DNA from: Piscinibacter caeni
GTDB taxonomy: Bacteria > Pseudomonadota > Gammaproteobacteria > Burkholderiales > Burkholderiaceae_C
Direction: 5' to 3'
Assembly: GCA_003265685.1 (NCBI GenBank)
Contig: QJOU01000001.1
Span: 1 to 64,000, forward strand
DNA: 64,000 nucleotides
Part shown: one piece after another, positions 16,979 through 25,116 of the stretch
How positions within the stretch are numbered: position 1 is the first letter of the stretch
Layout of the letters: each line of letters starts with the position of its first letter
The notes under the pieces: model-generated
Databases searched by the model: none
What the model was told of the DNA's origin: nothing
What the model saw: only the letters and a program-made list of their open reading frames with translations
Made by a program: the position numbers and the translations under genes

Positions 16979-18481
16979 ATGAAACTGCATCCCCTGGCCG
17001 GCAGCCTGCTGGCCGCCGGCTTGCTGGCCGCGGGAACGGCCAGCGCCCTGACACTGAACCCGCTGGAGTGGTGGAAGTCGCGCGGCCCGACCCATGTGGC
17101 GGTGGCCGACAGCATGGCCCCCACCAACGCCACCGCCCCCGCGCCGGTGCCGCCGATCGCGGCGCAGGGCCGCGTGCCGGACTACCGCTCGATCGTGAAG
17201 ACCTTCGGCCCGGCGGTGGTGGGCATCACGGTCTCGGGCGTGCACAAGGCCTCGCTCGAGGAGCAGGGCCTGCCGCCGGGCGCCGAGAGCGACCCGTTCT
17301 TCCAGTTCTTCCGCGGCCTGCCCGGCGTCGAGGGGCGGCTGCGCGGCAACCCGCAGCAGCCGTTCCGCGGCCAGGGTTCGGGCTTCATCGTCGCCAGCGA
17401 CGGCCTGATCCTGACCAACGCCCACGTGGTGCGCGAGGCGCGCGAGGTGAACGTCAAGCTGGCCGACCGGCGCGAGTTCTCCGCCAGGGTGCTGGGCAGC
17501 GACCCGGTGACTGACGTGGCCGTGCTGCGCATCGACGCGAAGAACCTGCCCACCGTGCGCCTGGGCGACCCGGCGCAGCTCGAGGTCGGCGACCCGGTGC
17601 TTGCGATCGGCGCGCCGTTCGGCTTCGAGCAGAGCGCCACGCAGGGCATCGTCAGCGCCAAGGGGCGCTCGCTGCCGGGCGACGCGGTGGTGCCCTTCAT
17701 CCAGACCGACGCGGCGGTCAACCCCGGCAACTCCGGCGGCCCGCTGTTCGACGGCAGCGGCAACGTGGTCGGCATCAATGCGCAGATCTACTCGCAGACC
17801 GGCGGCTACCAGGGGCTCTCGTTCGCGATCCCGATCAACGTGGCGCTGAAGGTCAAGGACCAGATCGTCGCCACGGGCAAGGCGACCCATGCGCGCCTGG
17901 GCGTCACGGTGCAGGAACTGAACCAGGCGCTGGCCGAGTCCTTCGGCCTGGCGCGGCCCGACGGTGCGCTGGTGGCCCAGGTGGCCGCGGGCAGCGCGGC
18001 GCAGCAGGCCGGCCTGAAGCCGGGCGACGTGATCCTCGAGGTCAACGGCCAGGCAGTGCAGCGCTCCGGCCAGCTCTCCACGCTGATCGGCATGGCCGCG
18101 CCGGGCGAGCGGGTCGCGCTCAAGGTGTGGCGCGACAAGTCGGCGCGCACCGTCGACGCGAAGCTGGGCGGCATCGACGAGAGCGAGAAGGTGGCCGGCG
18201 ACGCCGCGCCGGAGGGCGGCCAGCTCGGCCTGGCCGTGCGACCGCTGACGCGCCAGGAGCGCCGCGAAGCCGGCGTCGAGCAGGGCCTGCTGATCGAGAA
18301 CGTCGGCGGTGCCGCGGCGCGCGCGGGCGTCGAGCCGGGCGACCTGCTGCTGGCCGTCAACGGCAAGCCGGTGGCCAGCATCGAGCAGGTGCGCAGCCTG
18401 CTGGCCGGCAAGCCCAGGAGCGTCGCCCTGCTGGTGCAGCGCGACGGCGACAAGATCTTCGTGCCGGTGACGCTCGGCTGA
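16979..18481 (+). CDS. Do-like periplasmic serine endoprotease (DegP/DegQ/MucD type)
   Basis: 500 residues. A signal peptide spans ~1-23 (cleavage near TASA-LT). The trypsin-like domain has a complete triad: His149 in LTNAHVV, Asp179 in DPVTDVAVLRID and Ser252 in NPGNSGGPLF. Two PDZ domains follow (~290-380 and ~405-495), each with the GL/GV-xPGD signature. This is the standard length and order for periplasmic quality-control proteases. The ribosome site AAGGAGCG lies 6 bases before the ATG. It is followed after 31 bases by a small secreted protein gene, probably co-transcribed. Confidence 0.94.
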   Translation: MKLHPLAGSLLAAGLLAAGTASALTLNPLEWWKSRGPTHVAVADSMAPTNATAPAPVPPIAAQGRVPDYRSIVKTFGPAVVGITVSGVHKASLEEQGLPPGAESDPFFQFFRGLPGVEGRLRGNPQQPFRGQGSGFIVASDGLILTNAHVVREAREVNVKLADRREFSARVLGSDPVTDVAVLRIDAKNLPTVRLGDPAQLEVGDPVLAIGAPFGFEQSATQGIVSAKGRSLPGDAVVPFIQTDAAVNPGNSGGPLFDGSGNVVGINAQIYSQTGGYQGLSFAIPINVALKVKDQIVATGKATHARLGVTVQELNQALAESFGLARPDGALVAQVAAGSAAQQAGLKPGDVILEVNGQAVQRSGQLSTLIGMAAPGERVALKVWRDKSARTVDAKLGGIDESEKVAGDAAPEGGQLGLAVRPLTRQERREAGVEQGLLIENVGGAAARAGVEPGDLLLAVNGKPVASIEQVRSLLAGKPRSVALLVQRDGDKIFVPVTLG

Positions 18482-18512
18482 GCCCCGGCCCCACGCCTCG
18501 AAGGAGAACACC

Positions 18513-18974
18513 ATGAAGCAAGCTTCGCTCTCCCGCCCGCTGCAACGCGCCGGCCTCGCGCTGGCGGCTCTGCTGGGCACCGTGGTCTCGCTGGAAGCCT
18601 CCGCCGCGCTCGGGCCCTTGCCGCGCGAGAAGGTCGCCGGCGTGGCTTCCTACGTCTCGGGCGGCGTGTCGATCGAGTCGTCGCAGGCGTTCCGGAAGGC
18701 CTTCCGCGACTACCCGCTGGTGATCCAGCTGTTCGAGAAGGAAGGCGCGCACGAGGTCTACACCGCCGACGCGCAGGTGCGCATCGTCGACGCACAGGGC
18801 CACAACGTGCTCGACCGGCGCGCCGACGGCCCGTTCATGCTGGTGCGCCTGCCGGCCGGCGACTACCGGGTCAGCGCCGAGCTGGCCGGCCGCGCGCTGG
18901 CGCCGCAGGCGGTGCACGTCAGCGAGCACGGCCACGCCAGCCGCGTGTTCGTGTTCCCCGCGCACACCGGCTGA
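18513..18974 (+). CDS. Small secreted protein with a carboxypeptidase-regulatory-like fold
   Basis: 153 residues with a signal peptide (~1-32, cleavage near ASA-AL) and a good AAGGAG ribosome site. The body ends in a beta-sandwich-like segment (~85-150) with RIVDAQGHNVLDRRADGPFM and LPAGDYRVSAEL, the pattern of carboxypeptidase-regulatory domains. No enzyme motif. It lies directly behind the Do-like protease, hinting at envelope stress or a periplasmic partner role, but that is only context. Confidence 0.7.
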   Translation: MKQASLSRPLQRAGLALAALLGTVVSLEASAALGPLPREKVAGVASYVSGGVSIESSQAFRKAFRDYPLVIQLFEKEGAHEVYTADAQVRIVDAQGHNVLDRRADGPFMLVRLPAGDYRVSAELAGRALAPQAVHVSEHGHASRVFVFPAHTG

Positions 18975-19055
18975 CGCCGCGCGCCTGCGCCCGGCGCGGA
19001 ATTTGTTGCCACAACGCCGACCCCCGATCCGGCCCCGGATGCGAAGATTCCGGGG

Positions 19056-20009
19056 ATGTTCCGATCCCTGCTCGCCGCCGTGCTGCTGGCGCTCGCCCTG
19101 GCCGTGCAGGCCGGCGAGCGCAGCACGCTGATCGAGGGCACGGTGGTCGAGTTCGCCGACCTGCCCGACGCGCGCGCCGTGCTCGGCGCCGACGACGACT
19201 GGCTGCGCGCCACCTCGGCGCTGCAGCGCCAGGTGCTGGTGGGCGCGCGCAGCGACCCGGGGCCGTTCCTGGCCTTCCAGGCGGGGCGGGCCCTCCCCTG
19301 GACGGCGCCGGCACGCGCACGCTGGCTGGCGGCGCTGAAGACGATCTCGGTGGGCCTGAACACGCTGCAGCTGCCCTGGCCCGAGCGGGTGCTGCTGGTG
19401 GCCACCGACGGGCGCGAGAGCGCCTACCAGCCCCACACCCGCGGCAACGCGGTGATGCTGCCCGGCCGCTTCGAGCAGCAGCAGTTCAGCGACGCCGAGG
19501 TGCTGGCGCACGAGCTGTGGCACGTGGTCTCTCGGCACCGGCCGGAGCTGGCGCAGCGCCTGTATGCGCTGATCGGCTACCAGCCCGTGGCCGAGCTCGA
19601 ATGGCCGGCCGCCTGGGACACGATCCGCCTGGCCAACCCCGACGCGCCGCGCAATCGCCATGCGATGCCGCTCACGCTCGACGGCCGGCCGACCTGGGTG
19701 ATGCCGGTGACGGTGATCGCCCCCGGCGGCCCGCGCGACAGCCTGCTCGACCGCATGGAGCAGCGCCTGCTCGAGGTGGTGCCCGGCGAGGGCGGCCAGC
19801 CGACCCGCGCGCGGCTGCGCGACGGCAAGCCGCTCTGGCACGACCCGGAGGAGACCCCCGCCTTCATGCAGCGCCTGGGCGGCAACACCGACTACGTGCT
19901 GCACCCCGAGGAGACCATCGCGGACAACGTGATGTTCCTGATCTGCGGCCGCAGCGTGCCGAACATCACATTGCTGGAGAAGATCCGCGACGAGATCCTG
20001 CGGCGCTGA
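19056..20009 (+). CDS. Secreted HExxH protein, probable zinc metallopeptidase of unknown family
   Basis: 317 residues. A signal peptide covers ~1-19 (LLAAVLLALALAVQA-GE). HELWH at residues 152-156 (AEVLAHELWHVVSRHRP) is a zinc-binding motif, and a downstream helix with HPEETIADNVMFL (Glu285/Glu286 followed by Ala-Asp) has the spacing and pattern expected of the third ligand of a gluzincin. I cannot name the family. It stands alone, 81 bases after the preceding gene. GC and codon use are normal for the chromosome, so it is a resident gene, next to the lower-GC island. Confidence 0.72.
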   Translation: MFRSLLAAVLLALALAVQAGERSTLIEGTVVEFADLPDARAVLGADDDWLRATSALQRQVLVGARSDPGPFLAFQAGRALPWTAPARARWLAALKTISVGLNTLQLPWPERVLLVATDGRESAYQPHTRGNAVMLPGRFEQQQFSDAEVLAHELWHVVSRHRPELAQRLYALIGYQPVAELEWPAAWDTIRLANPDAPRNRHAMPLTLDGRPTWVMPVTVIAPGGPRDSLLDRMEQRLLEVVPGEGGQPTRARLRDGKPLWHDPEETPAFMQRLGGNTDYVLHPEETIADNVMFLICGRSVPNITLLEKIRDEILRR

Positions 20010-20107
20010 GGGGGCAGGGGACCCATTGCCGACCTTCGGCGCGACGGGCCGAGGGGCCGAGGGGCCATGATGCAGCGGGACCGGTCGCTTGCCGCCGGAT
20101 GACCTGC

Positions 20108-21781
20108 TCACACTGCCGGCCAGTCGCGCCTCATGGAACACTCGCAACAAAGTGAGGTGGGTCGCAGAGAGACGTTTGATTCCCGCACCCGCTGCTCCAG
20201 AAACGAACTGGCTGTCGCCAGTTCCCCGTAGACGTCCCCGAGCGAGCGAAATAGCGCCGCCTGACGCGCAAGATTCGCTGCAAGCTCCGTATATTGTTCC
20301 AGCACGACGTTGCGGCCGAGCATCAGCGCGATGGCATCGAGCATCAGGTCGACGAGCATCGGGTGATGTAGCGACTCCAGTCGCTCCAGTAGTTTGGCGG
20401 CCGCCTGCGTTTCGAGCTCCATCGCCTCGCGACGAACGCCTTCGACCCACGGGCACATGACCTCCGGCAGTTTGACTTCCACAGCGCGAGCCGTCGTGCA
20501 TCCGGCCAACGCGGCATTGGCATGTTCATCGAGTGGCCTGCAGTCCGTGCGCTTGGTGGCTCGATTTGCTGCTTCTGTGTCGTCGAAGAACGTATCGCCC
20601 AGGCGACCCGCATCGCGAATCATCGCAATTTCAGCGAGGACTCCGGGAGTCATCTTCTTGTTGTGCATCACGATGAACGACGCGGACGTGATCAGCGCAG
20701 CGACTGCCCGCTCCCAGGCCTCCCCTACTTCGACACGAAACCCCAACTCGTCGGCGGCGACCCCAGCCACCAGCTGGTCTATCCCGCCCGACTCGACGGG
20801 ATTCCCGATCCAAACGACGGGCATTGGCGAAATGGACTTCACGAGATGCTGGACATAGAAGAATTCGAGGTCTCCCGTTCCAGTCAACACCACTCCGTCG
20901 CCCGTACGCGAGGTCACGCGATTGTTGAAGCCTCGGAGAAACAGAACGAAAGGCCGACTCCCCGTCCGAATTTCCTCGAAAAGCGATTCGGTTCGCTGAC
21001 GTGCCGAATTGCGCTCTTCGAGCATGCGGAGCATTTCGGCCAGGCGACTCACCCGATGGACACCCAATTGCAGACGTGAGGCCTCATTTCGAACGGGCAT
21101 CTCGCCGGTGCCAATGAACTCGATCAGCGCCTGCTCCTTGTCGTGCAACGCATCTTCGAGATACCAGGGCACATGCCATTCGGTGTCACGCGAAAGCTCA
21201 CCTTGCACAGGTGATTCGGCAGGACGCGAAGCAAACCGATGATCGGCACCGACCGACTCCAGCCTGGTGAGCCATGCTAGTGCCGCCCCCCAGCCGTGTG
21301 GAAACCAATCCGCCTCGAGTGGCAGCGACAAGATTGCCTCCAACGCGGCGGCCGCCTTTTCCCGATTCTGCAGGGCATCGCCGTCTGGGTAACGCAGATA
21401 GGCTTGTCCCAGGTTTGCCTGAGTGGCAGTCCATGCGTCCAGGTTGTCTGAAACCACAGCCCACTTTTGCGCGGCTTCGAACGCGTTGATCGCATGACCG
21501 ATGTTGTCACCAATGTCTCCGGCCTCCCGGGCAAGATAGGCTGTCCCAAGCAACCGCTGGCCCAGGATCCATGATTCCGGGGGGTTCTGGCTCGGTAGCA
21601 TCTCGAGGGCCCCCTCCAATGTCGAAATAGCGTCCTCGACGTGTTGCTGCCGATTTCCGTCCGCCCCGGAAAGCAGACGATGCGCGCGCATGATGTGCTG
21701 TTTGGCCCTTCGATTGCGAGGCAGCATTGCTTCCGCAATGCGCGACAGGAAGCCGGTGGAGGGGTGCTGTGCAGGGGCCAT
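20108..21781 (-). CDS. TPR protein with central unknown Rossmann-like (possible SLOG/TIR-like) domain
   Basis: 557 residues, in DNA clearly poorer in G+C (about 55-60% by eye) than its neighbours, so probably acquired. Residues ~25-175 look like TPR-type helices (AINAFEAAQKW, QANLGQAYL repeats). Residues ~276-400 form a distinct alpha/beta domain: RPFVLFLRGF, a VVWIGNP strand-turn, GFRVEVGEAWERAVAALITSASFIVMHN and a charged TPGVLAEIAMIRD helix. This resembles nucleotide-binding SLOG/TIR-like effector domains preceded by a helper region, but no catalytic residue can be fixed. The C-terminal ~150 residues are helical and end with a Cys cluster (SLCCECSM). No membrane segment. Function unknown; a defence or signalling role is a guess from the architecture. 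Confidence 0.6.
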   Translation of the reverse strand: MAPAQHPSTGFLSRIAEAMLPRNRRAKQHIMRAHRLLSGADGNRQQHVEDAISTLEGALEMLPSQNPPESWILGQRLLGTAYLAREAGDIGDNIGHAINAFEAAQKWAVVSDNLDAWTATQANLGQAYLRYPDGDALQNREKAAAALEAILSLPLEADWFPHGWGAALAWLTRLESVGADHRFASRPAESPVQGELSRDTEWHVPWYLEDALHDKEQALIEFIGTGEMPVRNEASRLQLGVHRVSRLAEMLRMLEERNSARQRTESLFEEIRTGSRPFVLFLRGFNNRVTSRTGDGVVLTGTGDLEFFYVQHLVKSISPMPVVWIGNPVESGGIDQLVAGVAADELGFRVEVGEAWERAVAALITSASFIVMHNKKMTPGVLAEIAMIRDAGRLGDTFFDDTEAANRATKRTDCRPLDEHANAALAGCTTARAVEVKLPEVMCPWVEGVRREAMELETQAAAKLLERLESLHHPMLVDLMLDAIALMLGRNVVLEQYTELAANLARQAALFRSLGDVYGELATASSFLEQRVRESNVSLRPTSLCCECSMRRDWPAV

Positions 21782-22339
21782 ATGGTGAACTCGATGAAAC
21801 GGCGAGTACCGCCTGACTATGCGAATCAGCAGATCGCGTCCCTCGCAGTGGTCTAACTCGTGATCCCTGGGAAGGGCTGGAACTGGCAGGTTGGCGGCTC
21901 AGTGCTAAAGAGCTGGGGTCCTACCAAACCCAGTATCGGTGAGCGACTGCAATCCCTCAAGCTGCTGGTGGTGAGCAGAGCCCGCAGGGTTTCAGCCCGT
22001 GCTACGTGCCTCAATCGCTTGCTTTCTGCCGGTCAAACTGGGTGCTCTGGCGCGGAGCCTCGTGTGGGTGACTGCAAACGTATCCGACCGCGAGCTTCAG
22101 GGCGATGGGATCAGGACAGCAGATGTCGGCGCCGGGTCGAGAGTGACGCTTTAGTGCACGCCCAAGCGGTCATCGATCGATCCGGACCGCGGCAGCGCAT
22201 CGATGGACCCCTCGCCTTCGAGCCACAGCGGTCGCCGATGTCGCCGATCGCCGAAGGCCGCCTGCGGACACTGCAACCGTTCGGCAGGCATGGTTGCGTG
22301 GCTGACGTCAGTCGGGCGGCAGACTTGGGCCCGCTCTGG

Positions 22340-22615
22340 CCTAGGAGCCTGCGCGGCAGAAACCCGGGCCCGCGTTGAGCCCGCCAAGGGGCGCAGGCTA
22401 GGCGCAGCCCGCCGCCCGGGCTGGCCGCCCGGGCCAGGGGTGCAACGACGCATGCGCCCCTTGGCGGGCTCAACCCTTCGGGCCGGGACACCCAAGGCCG
22501 CTGGCGCGTGTTGCGCCGCTTGCGCGGGCGACCAGCCCGCGCCGCGCGTCGCGCCCTCGCCAGCGGCCTTGGCCGCCCGGCGCGGGCCCGGGTTTCTGCC
22601 GCGCAGACTCCTAGG
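22340..22615. repeat. 276-bp nested palindromic element (outer 35-bp stem, two inner hairpins)
   Basis: Outer arms 22340-22374 and 22581-22615 are inverted copies matching at 34 of 35 bases (starting CCTAGGAG and ending CTCCTAGG). Inside, 22375-22395 and 22453-22473 are a perfect 21-bp inverted pair (TTGAGCCCGCC...), with a further 6-bp hairpin CTGGCC/GGCCAG at 22421-22437. A perfect 15-bp pair, 22492-22506 and 22558-22572 (CCAAGGCCGCTGGCG), forms the second inner hairpin. Folded, it gives a T-shaped three-way junction. It has no ORF of note. It could be a non-autonomous mobile or REP-type element. Confidence 0.8.
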
Positions 22616-22630
22616 CGCAACCTTGCCTTC

Positions 22631-22655
22631 TGTTCGGCGTGAGTCACGCCGAACA
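22631..22655. terminator. Perfect 25-bp palindrome, possible operon terminator
   Basis: TGTTCGGCGTGA (22631-22642) and TCACGCCGAACA (22644-22655) are exact reverse complements around one G. It lies 112 bases downstream of the stop of the last gene of the minus-strand catabolic operon and could end its transcript, or be a protein-binding site. No T-run on either side. Confidence 0.45.
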
Positions 22656-22767
22656 GGCCATGCCGCCATCCGCACCGGCCGCTCGGGTAACCGCGCGACC
22701 CGCTTGACGCTGCGTGACTGCCATGTCGCCGCCGACACCGCGCAGGAATGCATCGAGTTCAGGCAGG

Positions 22768-23769
22768 TCAGGGACGCAGCAGCACCTTCGCGGCGGCGCA
22801 ACGCCCCTGGTCCAGGTCGACAAAGGCCAGCGCGCCCTCGGACAGCGGCCGCTCTTCCACCCAGGCGAGGTCGCCGAAGGCGCCGCGCGCGAGCGCAGCC
22901 ACGGTGGCCCGCAGGTCGGCCGTGGTGTAGGTGTAGGTGCCCAGCAGCGTGATCTCGGCCAGCGTGAGCTTGCGCATGTCGATCTCGCTGGACCAGTCCT
23001 GCAGGCCGACGTGCATCACCACGCCGCCCGGCTTGACGGCCGCGATGGCCTGGTTCCGCGTCGCCTTCGCGCCGACGGCGTCGATCACGACGTCGAATGA
23101 CGATTCGGGCAACGGCGACTCGCGCGGATCCACCGTCGTGGCGCCGGCATGGCGGGCCACGGCCTCGCGGCGCAGCGGGTTGAGTTCGGCCAGCGTCACC
23201 TGTGCGGCGCCGAGATGGCGCAGCAGCAGTGCCGACAGCATGCCGATCGCCCCGCCGCCGATCACCAGCACGCGGCATTCATGCATCGGCCGCAGCAGCG
23301 TGCGCATCACCAGATTGATTGCATGCCAGGCGGTGGCGGCGGGTTCGGTCAGCGCAGCCGCTCGTGCGGGCAGGTCCTGCGGCATCGCGATCAGCGACGC
23401 AGCCGGGATGCTCATGAATTCGGCGAAGGCGCCGGCGCGCGTCATGCCCACCATCGTGCGGTTCGCGCAGAGGTTGTTGCGGCCCTGCACGCAGTAGTCG
23501 CAGGTGCCGCAAGTGATCAGCGGATTGCCGGTCCAGCGCGTGCCGGCCTCGAAGCCGGAGGCGGCACTGCTCGCGATGCGGCCGACGAACTCGTGGCCCA
23601 GCACCAGGCCCGGCTTGCGGCGCGGGTCGTGGCCGTGCCAGGCGTGCATGTCCGAGCCGCAGATGCCCACGGCCTCGATCTGCAGCACGACCTCGCCCGG
23701 CACCAGCTCGGGCATCGGCAGCTCGCGCAACTGGGTTTCGTTGGGTGCGGTGTAGACGAGGGCCTTCAT
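22768..23769 (-). CDS. Zinc-binding alcohol/polyol dehydrogenase (MDR family)
   Basis: 333 residues. The GroES-like half has the catalytic zinc site: Cys37 region in GICGSDMHAWHG and His/Glu in VLGHEFVG. The structural zinc Cys cluster is CGTCDYCVQGRNNLC. The Rossmann half has VLVIGGGAIGMLSALLL. Architecture and length fit the threonine/sorbitol dehydrogenase branch, acting on a secondary alcohol with NAD. Its ATG at 23769 overlaps the aminotransferase stop (ATGA), and it is the last gene of the presumed LacI-controlled operon. Its likely role is oxidation of the alcohol released from, or carried by, the imported substrate. Confidence 0.87.
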   Translation of the reverse strand: MKALVYTAPNETQLRELPMPELVPGEVVLQIEAVGICGSDMHAWHGHDPRRKPGLVLGHEFVGRIASSAASGFEAGTRWTGNPLITCGTCDYCVQGRNNLCANRTMVGMTRAGAFAEFMSIPAASLIAMPQDLPARAAALTEPAATAWHAINLVMRTLLRPMHECRVLVIGGGAIGMLSALLLRHLGAAQVTLAELNPLRREAVARHAGATTVDPRESPLPESSFDVVIDAVGAKATRNQAIAAVKPGGVVMHVGLQDWSSEIDMRKLTLAEITLLGTYTYTTADLRATVAALARGAFGDLAWVEERPLSEGALAFVDLDQGRCAAAKVLLRP

Positions 23770-25106
23770 GGCGGAGTCTCCGACAAGGATGCGGTGGCGA
23801 CGATCGCCGCGCGCAGTGCCTCGACCATCCGGTCGATCTGCGCGGGCGTGGAGATGAAAGGCGGGGCGAGCACCAGCGTGTCGCCGGGAGCGCGCGTCAG
23901 CACGCCGAGATCGAACGCGGCGGCCTGTGCCGCGGCGCCGCGCTGGCCGGGTGCGCCCGGCACCGGTGCCAGCTCGACGCCGGCGGCCAGACCGATGTTG
24001 CGGATGGCGACCACGCCCGGCGCATCGGCGAGCGCATGCACGGCGTTCTCGAGGTGCGGTGCCAGTGCCGCAGCGCGTTCGCACAGCGCCTCGGTATCGA
24101 TCACCTCCAGCATCGCGAGCGCCGCGGCGCTGGCCAGTGGATGGCCCGAGCAGGTGTAGCCGTGCATCAGCTCGGCCAGGTGCGGCGGACCGAGCATCAA
24201 CGTGTCGTGGATCTCGCGGCGCACCAGCACACCGCCCATTGGCGCGGCGCCGTTGGTCACTGTCTTGGCGAACACGATCATGTCGGGCACGACACCGAAG
24301 GCCTGCGCCGCGAACATCGCGCCCAGCCGGCCGAACCCGGTGATCACTTCGTCGAACACGAGCAGCAGGCCGTGGCGGTCGCAGATCTCGCGCAGCCGCT
24401 TCAGGTAGCCGCGCGGCGGCACCAGCACGCCGGTCGAGCCGGCCACCGGCTCCACCACCACCGCGGCGATCGCCGAGGCATCGTGCAGCGGCACGATGCG
24501 CGTCTCGAGTTCGTCGGCCATCTCGGCGCCGGTGGGCGGCTGGCCGCGCACGAACGACTGCGCCGCTGCATCCCAGGTCGAACGCAGATGGTCGCTGCGC
24601 AGCAGGCTGGTGCCGAAGGCGCGGCGGTTGTTCGTCATGCCACCGACGGAGATGCCGCCGAAGCCGACCCCATGGAAGCCGCGCTCGCGCCCCACGAACA
24701 GATTGCGCTGCCCCTCGCCGCGCGCTCGCCAATAGGCCAGCGCGATCTTCATCGCGGTGTCGCAGGCCTCCGAGCCGCTGTTGGTGAGAAACACGCGGTC
24801 CAGTCCAGGCGGTGCGACGGCGGCCAGCCGCTCGGCCAGCGCGAACGCACTCGGGTGGCCGACCTGGAAGTTCGACGCGAAGTCCAGCGTGTCGATCTGC
24901 CGCTTCATCGCCTCGGCGATGCGTGGATGGCGGTGCCCGGCGCCCACGCACCACAGGCCCGAGGTGCCGTCGAGCACCTCTCGGCCGTCGGCGGTGCGGT
25001 AGGCCACGCCTTCGGCCGAGACGACGAGCCGTGGCAGGGCCTTGAACTGCCGGTTCGGCGTGAACGGCATCCAGAACGCATCGAGGCCGGGCAAGGCGTT
25101 CGCCAC
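23766..25106 (-). CDS. Class III omega-aminotransferase (omega-amino acid:pyruvate type)
   Basis: 446 residues from a GTG at 25106 with a GAGG ribosome site about 8 bases upstream; the sulfatase stop is 10 bases before it. The N-terminus LDAFWMPFTPNRQFK and DGTSGLWCVGAGHRHP are typical of omega-amino acid:pyruvate aminotransferases. PLP site elements include NSGSEACDTAMK, VFDEVITGFGRLG and the Schiff-base Lys in FAKTVTNGAAP. It transfers the amino group of a terminal amine such as beta-alanine (or taurine) to pyruvate. Co-transcription with a sulfatase and alcohol dehydrogenase suggests an aminoalkyl sulfur compound as substrate, an inference. Confidence 0.87.
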   Translation of the reverse strand: MANALPGLDAFWMPFTPNRQFKALPRLVVSAEGVAYRTADGREVLDGTSGLWCVGAGHRHPRIAEAMKRQIDTLDFASNFQVGHPSAFALAERLAAVAPPGLDRVFLTNSGSEACDTAMKIALAYWRARGEGQRNLFVGRERGFHGVGFGGISVGGMTNNRRAFGTSLLRSDHLRSTWDAAAQSFVRGQPPTGAEMADELETRIVPLHDASAIAAVVVEPVAGSTGVLVPPRGYLKRLREICDRHGLLLVFDEVITGFGRLGAMFAAQAFGVVPDMIVFAKTVTNGAAPMGGVLVRREIHDTLMLGPPHLAELMHGYTCSGHPLASAAALAMLEVIDTEALCERAAALAPHLENAVHALADAPGVVAIRNIGLAAGVELAPVPGAPGQRGAAAQAAAFDLGVLTRAPGDTLVLAPPFISTPAQIDRMVEALRAAIVATASLSETPP

Positions 25107-25116
25107 GGGAGGTACC

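Larger units (their letters stand above)
21782..22767. other. Long non-coding stretch beside the low-GC gene
   Basis: 986 bases without a supportable gene. The first half (to ~22330) is moderate GC, with only short, unrecognised open frames; one on the minus strand (22151-22291, 46 codons) starts with ATG but has no ribosome site. The second half is very GC-rich and dominated by the nested palindrome at 22340-22615 and the perfect palindrome at 22631-22655. It lies between the probably acquired TPR gene and the end of the dehydrogenase operon and may be the scar of an integration event, though no direct-repeat junction was found. Confidence 0.6.

Noticed and set aside
20047-20067. Short tandem GGGGCCGA units after the HELWH gene
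   Set aside because: Only about two and a half copies, common in GC-rich DNA; no further structure.
22151-22291. A 46-codon minus-strand frame beside the nested palindrome
   Set aside because: No ribosome site, no family, and its composition does not differ from surrounding non-coding DNA.
20010-22767. The low-GC segment as an integrated element with attachment sites
   Set aside because: No integrase, tRNA target or flanking direct repeats could be seen, so only the composition shift is reported.
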